Shown here one piece after another: positions 34,016-43,086 of a stretch of 64,000 nucleotides of DNA. The translations under genes were made by a program, and so were the position numbers. The stretch's first letter is position 1. The number at the start of each line of letters is the position of its first letter. Source of the DNA: Streptomyces sp. H27-H1 (lineage in GTDB: Bacteria; Actinomycetota; Actinomycetes; Streptomycetales; Streptomycetaceae); contig NZ_JAPNLJ010000015.1 in NCBI RefSeq assembly GCF_026627445.1, positions 62,001 through 126,000 on the forward strand, written 5' to 3'. The notes under the pieces were generated by a model. The model ran no database searches. It was not told the DNA's origin and was given only the letters and a program-made list of their open reading frames with translations.

Positions 34016-34036
34016 ACCTGCCATCTCCTGTCAGGT
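34016..34036. promoter_or_regulatory. palindromic operator candidate between DUF3224 and WYL genes
   Basis: Half-sites ACCTGCCA (34016-34023) and TGTCAGGT (34029-34036) form an inverted repeat matching at 7 of 8 positions with a 5-bp spacer. The right half touches ATG 34037, so binding would block initiation of the WYL regulator, consistent with autoregulation. Confidence 0.5.
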
Positions 34037-34054
34037 ATGCCGGACAATGACGCC

Positions 34055-35110
34055 ATGCGCGCCGACCGGCTCCTCTCCCTCCTCCTGCTGCTCCAGAACC
34101 GCGGCCGGATGACCGCCCCCGAGCTCGCCGCCGAGCTGGAGGTCTCCGTCCGTACCGTGTACCGGGACGTCGAGGCGCTCGGCGCCTCCGGGATCCCCGT
34201 CCAGGCGGACCGCGGGCCGACAGGTGGGTTCCGCCTGGTCGACGGCTACCGGACCCGCCTCACCGGGCTCACCGACGTCCAGGCCGGCTCCCTGTTCCTC
34301 GCGGGCGCCCCCGGCCCCGCCCGGGACCTCGGACTCGGCGCGGACCTCACCGCCGCCCAGCTGAAACTCCAGGCCGCCCTCCCCGCCCAACTCGCCGACC
34401 GGGCCCGCCTGATCCAGCAGCGCTTCCACCTCGACGCGCCCGCCTGGTTCCGCGACGCAGACCCCGTACCGCACCTCGCGCAGATCGCCCAAGCGGTCTG
34501 GGACCAGCGGATTGTGCGGACCCATTACCGCCGCTGGAGCGGCGCCGTCCACCGTGTGCTGTGGCCGCTCGGCCTCGTCCTCAAGGGCGGCATCTGGTAC
34601 CTGGTCGCACGGGCTGCGGAGGGCGGGGAGGACGCATCGGCTTCGGGGCAGGCCGAGGGAGCCGTGCGGACCTACCGGGTGGGCCGGTTCCTCGCCGTGG
34701 ACACCCTCGGCGAGGGCTTCGAACGCCCCGAGGGCTTCGAACTCGCCGCGTACTGGGAGGAGTCCGCCCGCCGCATGGAGGCGGCCACGCGCCGGAAGAC
34801 CGCCGTCGTACGGCTCTCCCCGCGCGCCATACGCCTGCTGCCGATGTGGTTCGGGGCGGCGGGAGTCCGGGCCCTGGCCACCGCCGGGCCGTCCGACGCG
34901 GAAGGCTGGGTACGCGTGGAACTCGCCGTCGAGTCGGAGCCCATGGCCGTCGGCGACCTGCTCCGCCTCGGCGCGGAGGCCGAGGTGCTCGGCCCGCCGG
35001 AACTGCGCCGGGCCCTCGCGGACGCGGTGGCCGAGCTGGCCGTGCGGTACCGCGCGGGATCCGATGGCCCCGGCTCCGGCACTGACCCCGGAACTGACCT
35101 CCGGCACTGA
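34055..35110 (+). CDS. YafY-type HTH/WYL-domain transcriptional regulator
   Basis: 351 residues from ATG 34055; ATG 34037 would add six residues. The N-terminal HTH_11 (RADRLLSLLLLLQNRGRMTA, then LAAELEVSVRTVYRDVEAL) is followed by a WYL domain (about 135-230, with GGIWYLVAR and RTYRVGRFLAV) and a C-terminal WCX-type extension. WYL proteins sense nucleotides or other ligands. It is divergent from the DUF3224 gene and probably regulates it. Confidence 0.88.
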   Translation: MRADRLLSLLLLLQNRGRMTAPELAAELEVSVRTVYRDVEALGASGIPVQADRGPTGGFRLVDGYRTRLTGLTDVQAGSLFLAGAPGPARDLGLGADLTAAQLKLQAALPAQLADRARLIQQRFHLDAPAWFRDADPVPHLAQIAQAVWDQRIVRTHYRRWSGAVHRVLWPLGLVLKGGIWYLVARAAEGGEDASASGQAEGAVRTYRVGRFLAVDTLGEGFERPEGFELAAYWEESARRMEAATRRKTAVVRLSPRAIRLLPMWFGAAGVRALATAGPSDAEGWVRVELAVESEPMAVGDLLRLGAEAEVLGPPELRRALADAVAELAVRYRAGSDGPGSGTDPGTDLRH

Positions 35111-35147
35111 CCCCGGCCGGGAGGACCGGGCACGGTAAGAGGAAGAA

Positions 35148-35549
35148 CTAGGAAGGCCCGCGCGTACCGGTTGCTCCCGGCGCTTCGTGCCTTCCCGGCG
35201 GTCCGGTCGCGCGGACCTTGGCCACCGCAGCGGGGCGGGGGACGCCGTCCACCGCCAGGCAGATGCCGAAGACGCGGTCGTGGCCGGTCCAGCCGTTGAC
35301 ACGGCCCCGGTTGTTGGAGATCTGGACCCGGCGGCGCGAGGCGTCCACGGCCGTGACGAGGTGCAGGTACACGGTGCCGGACACCCGGGCCAGCACGATG
35401 TCCCCCGGCTCCAGCAGGGCGGGGTCGGCCGGGGCGACGCGGACGCGTTGGCGGCTGTGGACGAGCGGGACCATGGACGTGCCGGTGGGCCGGAACTCCA
35501 CCGTCGCGCCCGCGCGGACACGGTCTGCCTGGACGTCGAGCATTCCCAT
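35148..35549 (-). CDS. S24/S26 peptidase-like protein lacking the catalytic lysine
   Basis: 133 residues. The fold is that of LexA/signal-peptidase-type proteases: the GTSM serine motif at about 23-26, LLEPGDIVLARVSGTVYLHL in the place of the Lys-bearing strand, and ISNNRGRVNGWTGHDRVFGI as the final strand. The position where S24/S26 enzymes carry Lys is occupied by His-Leu, so peptidase activity is doubtful. It may be a binding module. It is soluble, with no HTH and no membrane anchor. Confidence 0.65.
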   Translation of the reverse strand: MGMLDVQADRVRAGATVEFRPTGTSMVPLVHSRQRVRVAPADPALLEPGDIVLARVSGTVYLHLVTAVDASRRRVQISNNRGRVNGWTGHDRVFGICLAVDGVPRPAAVAKVRATGPPGRHEAPGATGTRGPS

Positions 35550-35604
35550 CCGGCGAGTGTGCCCCGATGCCGTGGCCCAGGGGTACCGGATTTCGGGGGC
35601 CCCC

Positions 35605-36108
35605 TCAGAGCGCCGCCGGCGGCTCGACCTCCAGGAAGCGGCGGCGCCGGGGACCGCGGTACAGCAGGCAGACCCAGCCGAGTTCTTCGAGCGCGGCCGC
35701 GCAGACCGTGAGGCGTTCCTGCTCCTCCTCGGCCGCGCCGCCGCCCGCCGGGCCGAGCCAGGTCACCTCGACGCGGCCGTCGCCGGACGCGGAGGGGCCC
35801 ACCCGGTACCCGGTCCGTGTGCGACGGCCGCCCGGGTCCTGCGGATCCCGCGCCGACGGCGGGAGACCCGCCGCCTCCAGTACGAGGGCCACCGCGCGTT
35901 GCATCAGCCGGAGCTCCCACGGGGCCGGAACCCCCGCGCCCGACGGGCCGTTGACGAGTCGGCGGATCTGCAGCAGGCCTTCGTGGGCGGTACGGAGCTG
36001 CGCCGCCCGCCCCGCTTCGGACGGTGCGGGGCCGTCGCCGCTCGCGGGTTCGAAGCCCTGCCCGGGTGTGTTCACGTACGGCTGCCCCTCGTCCGGTCCG
36101 GTCCGCAT
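35605..36108 (-). CDS. hypothetical protein
   Basis: 167 residues, soluble, with a ribosome site (GAGGT) seven bases before ATG 36108. It has a helical core (GRAAQLRTAHEGLLQIRRLV, then ELRLMQRAVALVLEAAGLPP) and a basic/acidic C-terminus (EERLTVCAAALEELGW-like). I do not recognise a family. Coding bias is normal for the genome, and it may share a transcript with the S24-like gene 55 bp downstream. Confidence 0.6.
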   Translation of the reverse strand: MRTGPDEGQPYVNTPGQGFEPASGDGPAPSEAGRAAQLRTAHEGLLQIRRLVNGPSGAGVPAPWELRLMQRAVALVLEAAGLPPSARDPQDPGGRRTRTGYRVGPSASGDGRVEVTWLGPAGGGAAEEEQERLTVCAAALEELGWVCLLYRGPRRRRFLEVEPPAAL

Positions 36109-36182
36109 CTGAGTACCTCACACCCAACGGTCTGAGTACCCGGCCCGATTCCCGCAGCCGCCGCGGCTGATCGAATGGGGGC

Positions 36183-36524
36183 ATGACCTCAGAGAGCGCC
36201 ACCGTTACGGCGATCGCCACCGCGCCCACCGCGAACCGCCCGCGCATGCAGCAGCGGGTGACCACCGCCGGCTCGGCGCTGGCCGTGGCCCTGGTCCCGC
36301 TCGTGGTCGGAGTCCTGGTGGCCAAGGGGCTCGCCGCCGATCCGCACGCACCGGTCAACGCCCTGATCACCGGCGGCGGCCAGCGCGCCGGGCTGCCGCG
36401 GTCGGAGTGGCGCCGCCGCGGGCACGCCACGATGCGCCGCCTGCGCACGGCCCGGCGCGGAACCGTGCGCGGCGCCGCACTGGGGCGCGCCTACGTCAGG
36501 GGCGGGCGCCCGACGGGTTGCTGA
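36183..36524 (+). CDS. small hypothetical protein with one membrane segment
   Basis: 113 residues with one hydrophobic helix (AGSALAVALVPLVVGVLVAK, about 30-49) and a very Arg-rich C-terminus. GGGGG just upstream of the ATG serves as ribosome site. The last 34 bp overlap the convergent kinase gene. No family recognised; the basic tail could be partly an artefact of the overlap. Confidence 0.45.
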   Translation: MTSESATVTAIATAPTANRPRMQQRVTTAGSALAVALVPLVVGVLVAKGLAADPHAPVNALITGGGQRAGLPRSEWRRRGHATMRRLRTARRGTVRGAALGRAYVRGGRPTGC

Positions 36525-37036
36525 GCACGCAGCCAGACGTCGGTGGCCTTCGGAGAACGCAGCCGGACCACCCGCAGCGGGGCGTACCGCGCGTCCCCGG
36601 CCAGCCGGCCGATCTCCCCGCGCCGGGACGCGTACTGGGACCAGGCCCACCACGCGGGATGGTCGGCGAGCAGCCACTCGCGCCACCGCTCCCGGTTGCC
36701 GCCGAACAGCCGCTCCCGCAGCAGGCTCCGGCGCAGCGAGCGCAGCAGCACCCGGCGCATGACGGTGCGGCGCGGTTGGTCCAGCCACACCACGGTGTCG
36801 GCCCGCCGCCACAGCAGCTCGCGCGCCGCCTCGGGCCCGTGGGAGTCGAGGATCCACCGGTCGCCCTCGGCGATCCGGGCCAGGTCCGCGACGTAGGACG
36901 GGCTGACGGCCCATCCCGGCCCGGAAAAGTGCAGCACATCCATCTCGTGGTACGGCAGCCCGTGCAGTCGCCCCAACTCCCGGGCCAGGGTGGACTTGCC
37001 GGCTCCGCTGATGCCGACGACGAGTACGCGTTGCAT
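36491..37036 (-). CDS. P-loop adenylate-kinase-like (FlaR/topology-modulation) protein
   Basis: 181 residues. Walker A GISGAGKST is at 8-16, a DVLHFSG substrate motif follows, then GDRWILDSHG, WLDQPRRTVMRRVLLRSLRR (lid-like basic region) and a C-terminal RLRSPKATDVWL. Length and pattern fit small P-loop kinases annotated as adenylate kinase-like or FlaR. The substrate is unknown, probably a nucleotide or small metabolite. It is upstream of the MerR gene's 3' end, same strand. Confidence 0.82.
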   Translation of the reverse strand: MQRVLVVGISGAGKSTLARELGRLHGLPYHEMDVLHFSGPGWAVSPSYVADLARIAEGDRWILDSHGPEAARELLWRRADTVVWLDQPRRTVMRRVLLRSLRRSLLRERLFGGNRERWREWLLADHPAWWAWSQYASRRGEIGRLAGDARYAPLRVVRLRSPKATDVWLRAQQPVGRPPLT

Positions 37037-37080
37037 CAGCGGAGCCTAACCGGTGGGGGGAACGGCCCCTGGGGTGTGCC

Positions 37081-37917
37081 CTACACGCCGAGCGGCTCCT
37101 GGAGTTCGGTGACCCACTGGTCGCGGTCCTCCGGGCAGGCCAGGGACAGCTCGCGCGCGTAGCCGGCGGAGCGTTCCCCGTTCGCGCCGATCCACTGGGC
37201 CAGGGCCTGCGCGGTCGGCAGTACCGAGTCCATCGACCCCCGGTGCACGACCGTCGCGGCCCGCTCGACTGCGGGCAGGACCACGATCCGTACGTCGCCC
37301 CCGAGGTCCTCGGCCCGCACGGAGGCGGCCACCGGGACCCCGGCGTGGACCAGGACGGCGCCGGGCCGCGCCGAGTCGCCGGCATCCTCGTAGTAGGCGA
37401 TGCCCGGGGCGGTCGGCGTGACACCGGCGGTCCGGATCCGGTGCAGCAGGTCGTCGTAGAGCGGGCCGATGACCGGGCCGATGTCCTGCGGCTCGTAGCT
37501 GCCCGCGACCCCGCTCAGCTCGGCGAGGCGGACGGGCGGAAGGCTCTTCACGACGATGTCGATGGAAGACATGGATCCCTCGTTCTCGATGATCCGGAGC
37601 CTCGTCTCGACCTGGGTCAGCCGGGCCGCCGCGGCGGCCATGGCCGACTCCAGTTCCGCCTGCCGCAGCCGCAGCATGCCGCGCAGTTCCTCCGCGCCCA
37701 CCAGCTCGTCGAGTATCGACCCCACCTGTTCCAGGCTGAAGCCGAGCTCTTTGAGCGCGATGACACGGTTGAGGCGGGCGAGTTGCCCGGCCTCGTAGTA
37801 GCGGTAGCCACTGGCGGGGTCGACACGGGCCGGGTGGAGCAGTCCGAGGGCGTCGTAATGGCGCAGCATGCGGACCGACACCCGGCCGTGCTTGGCGAAG
37901 TCTCCGATGGTGAACAT
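37081..37917 (-). CDS. MerR-family regulator with GyrI-like effector domain
   Basis: 278 residues from ATG 37917 (GGAAGG four bases upstream). The MerR HTH spans 1-70 (MFTIGDFAKHGRVSVRMLRH then YDALGLL), the coiled dimerisation helix 75-118, and a GyrI/BmrR-like ligand-binding domain 125-278 (DIVVKSLPPVRLAELSG). Such proteins bind hydrophobic drugs and activate efflux genes. The MFS exporter gene at 39.1 kb is on the other strand and may or may not be its target. Confidence 0.9.
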   Translation of the reverse strand: MFTIGDFAKHGRVSVRMLRHYDALGLLHPARVDPASGYRYYEAGQLARLNRVIALKELGFSLEQVGSILDELVGAEELRGMLRLRQAELESAMAAAAARLTQVETRLRIIENEGSMSSIDIVVKSLPPVRLAELSGVAGSYEPQDIGPVIGPLYDDLLHRIRTAGVTPTAPGIAYYEDAGDSARPGAVLVHAGVPVAASVRAEDLGGDVRIVVLPAVERAATVVHRGSMDSVLPTAQALAQWIGANGERSAGYARELSLACPEDRDQWVTELQEPLGV

Positions 37918-37990
37918 GACGCCTTCCAGTGGAGGCCCTGACACGGTGTGAGGGTCAAGCCCACCCAGAATATGCGTCCATCGGGCCAGG

Positions 37991-38566
37991 TCAGCGGGTG
38001 GACTGGCGAATACAGAGATCCACGATGGAGGGCGGTACGGAACCTTCCGCGGCCGCGCACAACTCGTCCGTGCGGGACGCAGGCGGTCCGGGGTTCCGTG
38101 CGGGGCGGACCGGGCGGGCCGGACGTGCGGAGGCCTTCTCGGGCGGGTGCGCGCGGCGCGGTGCGGCCGGCTTCGCGCGCCGTTCGGCGGCGGGTCGGGG
38201 GGCCTTGGCGGAGCGCCGGGCGGGCTCGCGTCCGGCATCGGAGCCGTCGGCGTCGTAGCCGGCGTCGGATCGGCCGGTGCCGGTTCGGGTGGCGTCGGGT
38301 CGGCCGGCGTCGGGTCGGTCGGTGCCGGGCCGCGCCGGGAGTTCGACGAGGGGCAGCGGCGGCTCGGCGGGGAGCGCGAGCGGATCGGGCGCGGGGGAGG
38401 TCACGGCGGAGGCGGCGTCCTGCGGGTGGTCGAGCTCCGGCGCATCGGCGGGCGGTACGGAGCCGCGTGCGGGCACGTCGGGAACGCGTGGGCCACCGGA
38501 CGACACACAGCCGGCGCTCGCGAGGAGGGCGACGAGGGAAAGGGGCAGGACCCGGCGCAGCTGCAT
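37991..38566 (-). CDS. secreted lipoprotein, Pro/Ala/Arg-rich
   Basis: 191 residues from ATG 38566. The N-terminus is a lipoprotein signal with lipobox LLASAGC. The middle is low-complexity Pro/Ala/Asp/Arg. The last 25 residues (TDELCAAAEGSVPPSIVDLC then IRQ) contain two Cys and look like the conserved functional patch. I do not recognise a family; it is likely anchored outside the membrane with a flexible spacer. Confidence 0.6.
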   Translation of the reverse strand: MQLRRVLPLSLVALLASAGCVSSGGPRVPDVPARGSVPPADAPELDHPQDAASAVTSPAPDPLALPAEPPLPLVELPARPGTDRPDAGRPDATRTGTGRSDAGYDADGSDAGREPARRSAKAPRPAAERRAKPAAPRRAHPPEKASARPARPVRPARNPGPPASRTDELCAAAEGSVPPSIVDLCIRQSTR

Positions 38567-39109
38567 CGGACCACCATGCCGCACGCCGGGCGGCCCGGTT
38601 CCCGCGCTCAGGCGTGTGGGTGAGGCGGCGGCGAAGCGGGAGCGGATTCGGCACGGGCGGGGAGGACGGGTGGGGCGCGGAGGCGCCTACGCGGGCTGGG
38701 CCGGGCGCGAACGAGGGCCGGGAGGGCCGAGCAGGGCGGGGAGGGCCGTGGAAGCGGGCCGGGAGGGCTGCCGGAGCGGGCCGTCACGGGTCGGGAGGGT
38801 TGCCGGAGTGGGCCCGGAACGGCCGCGCAGACGTCGCTGGAACGGTTCTGCGCGCTCACTGTGATCGTTTCTTCCGCGCCGGGAGGTTCACCGGACCGGG
38901 AGGACGCGCACGTGGACGGGGGTGGACCTGGCGGGGAAATCCGGACAAGGTTCGGATGGGAACGACAGTACGGATGCCGGGGGAGGCGCGACCCCCGGTG
39001 CTCCGCATTGCCGTGCCGGCTCCCCGGACCGGACCCGCCCGACCGGCGGGAACGCTCCGGTGGGCCACCCGCCTGCCCGTCTGCCTCGCCCCGTACGGAG
39101 TCCCGCCCC
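38567..39109. other. intergenic region with a 22-bp direct repeat
   Basis: About 540 bp between divergent lipoprotein and MFS genes. It is dominated by G-rich low-complexity sequence. 38761-38782 and 38793-38814 are direct copies (GGGAGGG-C/T-TGCCGGAG-C/T-GGGCC) with two mismatches. No gene, RNA or hairpin is supported. Confidence 0.5.
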
Positions 39110-40639
39110 ATGACCGCAGCCCCCGCGCCCGGCAACGACGCACGCCCCCCGACCCCGGACCGCTCGCCGCCCCCCTCCCCGGCCTCTGTCCCCGGCCAGG
39201 GTTCCGATCCGGGTTCCGGTCCGGCTGCGGACTCCGGCCCCGTGCCGGACGCGGGCTCCGGGAGTGACTCCCTCCCCGGGGGCCCGCCCCCTGAGCCCGT
39301 CTCCGCGTCGGCCGAATCGGCAACGCCGGTCGCGTTGGCCGCGTCGGCCGAGGCCAAACCGCCGGGCAACCCTGTCGCCGGGTGGCGGGGATGGGGGGCC
39401 GTAGGCGCCGTGGCGCTCGGCATCTTCTGCCTCATCACCTCCGAGTTGCTGCCCGTCGGCCTGCTCACCTCCGTGGGCGCCGATCTCGGTGTGTCCGACG
39501 GCACCGCCGGGCTGATGGTCACCGTGCCCGGACTCGTCGCGGGATTCTGCGCGCCCCTCGTCACGGTCGGCGCCGGCCGGATCGACCGGCGGTGGGTGCT
39601 GGTGGTGCTGATCGCCCTGATGGCCGCCGCCAATCTGGTCGCCGCCCTCGCCCCGGGCTTCGGGGTGCTGCTGGCCGCCCGGCTGCTCGTCGGCGTCAGC
39701 GTCGGCGGGTTCTGGGCCATAGCTGGTGGGCTCGCCGTCCGCCTGGTCCCCGCGCACCACGTCGGCCGGGCCACCGCGCTCGTCTTCGGCGGGGTCCCCA
39801 CCGCCTCGGTGCTCGGCGTCCCCGCCGGGACGCTGCTCGGTGAACTCGGCGGCTGGCGCTTCGCCTTCGCGGCCGTGGGCGGGCTCGGAGCCCTCACCCT
39901 GGCCGCACTGCTCCTGCTGCTTCCCCCGCTGCCGCCGACCCGCACCATCACCTTCGGGCAACTCCCCGCCCTGCTCCGGCGCAACCCTGCGGTCCGGGTC
40001 GGAGTGGCCGTCACCTTCCTTGTGGTGACGGGGCAGTTCGCCGCGTACACGTTCGTCCGACCGATCCTGCAGGAGGTGTCCGGTGTGGACGCCGGCTACG
40101 TGAGCACCCTCCTCCTCGGGTACGGAATCGCGGGCGTGGCGGGCAACTTCCTGGCGGGAGCGCGCGACCCGTACCGCACGCTGCTCACGGTCGGCGCCGC
40201 GCTAGCCGTGATCCTGGCGTTGATCGCCACCGTGCCGGGCGGGGTCGCCGGGACGGTGCTGCTGCTTGCCTGGGGGCTCGTGTTCGGCGGCGTCTCGGTC
40301 AGCCTCCAGAGCTGGATGATCAAGGCCGCTCCGGACGATGCGGAGGCCGCCTCCTCGCTGATGGTCGCGATGTTCAACCTGGCCATCGCCGCGGGCGCGT
40401 TGTCCGGCGGTCTCGCGGTCGACGGGATCTCGGTGCCCGCCGCCCCGTTGGCCGGAGCCGCCCTGATGGCCCTGGCGGCCGTCACCGTCCGCGTCACCTC
40501 GACTTCCCGCACGGGCACGGGCACGGACACCGGCACCGGCACCGGCACCGGCACGGGGCTTGGCATGGGCAAGGCGGCCGACGTCGGCATCGAGGGTCTC
40601 GCCGACCCCCGCGAGGCTTCACCGGTCGATCAGCGGTAG
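39110..40639 (+). CDS. MFS exporter, AraJ/NepI-like drug or sugar efflux type
   Basis: 509 residues from ATG 39110; the frame is open upstream but has no homology-like content. After a disordered about 85-residue N-terminus come 12 membrane helices (AVALGIFCLITSELLPVGLL first) with the motif-C-like GVPAGTLLGELGGWRFAF of DHA1 exporters. The C-terminus ends with a Gly-Thr repeat encoded by GGCACC hexamers (about 40515-40556). It probably exports arabinose, nucleosides or drugs by proton antiport. Confidence 0.87.
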   Translation: MTAAPAPGNDARPPTPDRSPPPSPASVPGQGSDPGSGPAADSGPVPDAGSGSDSLPGGPPPEPVSASAESATPVALAASAEAKPPGNPVAGWRGWGAVGAVALGIFCLITSELLPVGLLTSVGADLGVSDGTAGLMVTVPGLVAGFCAPLVTVGAGRIDRRWVLVVLIALMAAANLVAALAPGFGVLLAARLLVGVSVGGFWAIAGGLAVRLVPAHHVGRATALVFGGVPTASVLGVPAGTLLGELGGWRFAFAAVGGLGALTLAALLLLLPPLPPTRTITFGQLPALLRRNPAVRVGVAVTFLVVTGQFAAYTFVRPILQEVSGVDAGYVSTLLLGYGIAGVAGNFLAGARDPYRTLLTVGAALAVILALIATVPGGVAGTVLLLAWGLVFGGVSVSLQSWMIKAAPDDAEAASSLMVAMFNLAIAAGALSGGLAVDGISVPAAPLAGAALMALAAVTVRVTSTSRTGTGTDTGTGTGTGTGLGMGKAADVGIEGLADPREASPVDQR

Positions 40640-40666
40640 ACCGGCCGTGGGCCGTGGGGCCGGAGT

Positions 40667-40691
40667 TGACCGTCCGCTGGGCGGACGGTCA
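40667..40691 (+). terminator. hairpin after the MFS gene
   Basis: TGACCGTCCGC and GCGGACGGTCA form a perfect 11-bp stem with a TGG loop, 28 bp after the stop. Confidence 0.75.
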
Positions 40692-40909
40692 GCCGTTCAG
40701 CCTGGCAGGGGGACTACCCCGCCGGGCCTTTCCGATGAACGCGCCATCCCCAGACGGTGCGGATGGGGCGAATCGGACATCCGGCTTGACCTGGGGCATC
40801 TCCTGGGGAAAGAGTGCGCCGGTCGAGCACCACCGTCCGGACCGACCCCGCCCGCACCCTCCGGACGCCAAGCACCACCGCACGAGCCGCACCTCGGAGA
40901 CATCTCGCA

Positions 40910-41390
40910 TGCTGCCCATATCCGCCCTCTCTCCGCTCGCTGCGGCCGCGGTCGGCGGTCACGTCCCGGTCGCCCCCGGCGCACCGGCCCCGGCGCCCCG
41001 CGCCCATGGCGCCCCGCTCGTGGCCCCCGCAACCTGCACTGGTGCGCTCGGAGTCGCCGGCCCCTACGGGCAGTCCATCGAGAACGACGGCGGCCGCCAC
41101 ACCTCCTGGGTCGAAGCCCGACACGGCGGCGCAGTGGCCGAGGCCCCCTCCCTACCCGTCACCGCCCCTTCGCGGGCGGCCTCCCGGGCAACCAGGCCCG
41201 CGCGCCGCACCCCCGGAGCGCCCCCGCGGTCGCACTCCGGGGGGCGTGCGGCGGTTCCGGAGCGGGCGGTCCGGTCGGCGGGCTCGCCCCGGCCGGTGCG
41301 GGCGCGCCCCCGGCGATCGGCGGCGCCCGTGTTCCGGCCGCCGGTGTCGGCGCCGGCAGAGTCCTGACCGCCCGGCGGCGCAGGACTTGA
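40910..41390 (+). pseudogene. decayed secreted 'choice-of-anchor A' type surface protein
   Basis: ATG 40910 opens a signal-peptide-like start (MLPISALSPLAAAAVGG) followed by TCTGALGVAGPYGQSIENDG, which resembles the LG-I/V-AGPY start of choice-of-anchor A domains. Around 41150-41175 coding bias moves to another frame, which reads GGLPGNQARAPHPRS and ends in GVGAGRVLTARRRRT, a positively charged surface-anchor-like tail. The central about 200 residues of the domain are missing. The assignment is tentative. Confidence 0.35.
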
Positions 41391-41455
41391 CCGACTGGGT
41401 ACGGGGGCGGACACCGCACCGCCGCGCCCGCCCCCGTACCCGCCGGAAGACAACC

Positions 41456-42295
41456 GTGTCCCCTGACCCCGATGAGAGTGGGATCGTGCCCGACGAGGAT
41501 CGCTTGCTCGTACGCCCCTACGTAGCCCCTTCGGACCCGCCGTCGGGCTCCTCGGCCCCGGCCTGGCCCGAGGAGTCCGGGCGGATCTTCGTACCGACGC
41601 GCTTCGGGCCGCCCGCCACGGTGGCAGAGCCGGCGCGCGGGCCCGGGTCTGTGCGCCGGCCCGAGCGTTCGTTCATGCCCGAGCGTTCGTTCATGCCCGA
41701 GCCGATGCGCATGCCCGACCCGGAGCCCGCGCCGCGGACGGCGCCCTCGGCGGGCCGTGCCGGCGACCGGCGTGCCGGCCGGCTCCCGTTCGTCGTACTC
41801 GCCCTGCTCGCGCTCGCCGCAGCGGGGGGCCTCGCGTTCCTCATGAGCAGCCCCGACCCGGAGCCGCCGCGGGCCGTGGCCCCGCCGGGCCTGTCCGTGC
41901 CGGTCCTCCCCCAGCGCAGCCCGGGGGCGGGCGAGGAGCCGACGCCGGCCGCGGAGCCCGTACGCCCGACCGCGCCCGGCGCCTCGTCCACGACGGCTCC
42001 GCCGGCCGCCGGTCCGACCGGCCCGCAGACGGGAACGAGCCGGGCACCGAAGCCGACGGGCCCGACGGGCACGCGCCCGGGACCGGGCGGGACGCTGAGC
42101 CCGGGGGACCGCGGGGCCGAGGTGCGCGCCCTGCAGGAACGGCTCCACGCGCAGGGGTTCACGTACGTCTCCGCGACCGGGGTCTATGACGCGCAGACCC
42201 GGCGCGGTGTCCATCAGCTCCAGCAGAACCGGAGCATCGAGGGCGACCCGCCGGGCGTCTACGGCCCGGCCACCCGGGCGGCCTTCGGAGGCTGA
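41456..42295 (+). CDS. peptidoglycan-binding domain protein with one membrane anchor
   Basis: 279 residues from GTG 41456. The N-terminal about 110 residues are disordered, with a duplicated PERSFMPERSFMPEP stretch. One membrane helix follows (RLPFVVLALLALAAAGGLAF), then a Pro/Thr spacer, then a C-terminal PG_binding_1 domain (GDRGAEVRALQERLHAQGF to GVYGPATRAAFGG). It is a type II membrane protein that holds the cell wall. No catalytic domain is present. Confidence 0.85.
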   Translation: MSPDPDESGIVPDEDRLLVRPYVAPSDPPSGSSAPAWPEESGRIFVPTRFGPPATVAEPARGPGSVRRPERSFMPERSFMPEPMRMPDPEPAPRTAPSAGRAGDRRAGRLPFVVLALLALAAAGGLAFLMSSPDPEPPRAVAPPGLSVPVLPQRSPGAGEEPTPAAEPVRPTAPGASSTTAPPAAGPTGPQTGTSRAPKPTGPTGTRPGPGGTLSPGDRGAEVRALQERLHAQGFTYVSATGVYDAQTRRGVHQLQQNRSIEGDPPGVYGPATRAAFGG

Positions 42296-42342
42296 CGAGG
42301 CCGGTCCCGGCGACAGGACGAGAAGGGGCCGGCGGCGGCCGC

Positions 42343-43086
42343 TCAGCGCCCGCCGGCGACGCGCAGGACCGTCCCGGTGGTGTACGCGGCGTCCGGGGAC
42401 AGCAGCCAGGCGATGGCGGCGGCGACCTCCACCGGCTGCCCCGCCCGCCCGAGCGGGATCTCGGCGGCCGCGAGGGCCGGGCGGTCGGGGTCGCCCATGG
42501 CGGCGTGCATATCGGTGTCGATGATGCCGGGGGCCACGGCGTTGACCCGGATCCCGTTCGGGCCCAGTTCCTTGGCGAGTCCCAGGGTCAGGGTGTCGGT
42601 GGCGGCCTTGGTCGCGGCGTAATGGACGTAGCGGCCGGGGCTGCCGAGGGTGGCGGCCGCGGAGGAGACGTTGACGATTGCTCCGCCGCCCGACTCGGCC
42701 ATGTCCCGGGCGGCCCGGCGGCAGCAGAGCAGGTACCCGAGGAGGTTCACGTCGAGGACCCGGCGCAGGTCCTCGGTCCGGACGTCGGCGAGCCGGCCCG
42801 GAGCGCCGGTCACCCCGGCGTTGTTGACCAGACCGGTGACCGCACCGAACTCGGCTCCGGCGATGTCGAAGAGCCGGTCCACGCCGCACTCCTCGGAGGT
42901 GTCACCGCGCACGGTGACGCACCGGGCACCGGCCTCCCGTACCCGCTCGGCCGTGGCCTTGGCGGCCGCGTCGTCGCGGAGGTAGCCGAGTACGAGATCG
43001 TGCCCGTCGGCGGCGAGCCGGATGCACGTGGCGGCGCCGATGCCGCGACTGCCTCCCGTGACGATGGTGACTGGACGGCGTGGCAT
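42343..43086 (-). CDS. short-chain dehydrogenase/reductase (FabG-like)
   Basis: 247 residues from ATG 43086 (AGGAGG four bases upstream). Classical SDR: cofactor motif TGGSRGIG (10-17), NNAG, catalytic Ser in VNVSSAAA, YAATK (Tyr and Lys), and the PGIIDTDM segment. It probably uses NADP(H). Substrate unknown; monocistronic, divergent from the RNA ligase gene. Confidence 0.92.
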   Translation of the reverse strand: MPRRPVTIVTGGSRGIGAATCIRLAADGHDLVLGYLRDDAAAKATAERVREAGARCVTVRGDTSEECGVDRLFDIAGAEFGAVTGLVNNAGVTGAPGRLADVRTEDLRRVLDVNLLGYLLCCRRAARDMAESGGGAIVNVSSAAATLGSPGRYVHYAATKAATDTLTLGLAKELGPNGIRVNAVAPGIIDTDMHAAMGDPDRPALAAAEIPLGRAGQPVEVAAAIAWLLSPDAAYTTGTVLRVAGGR

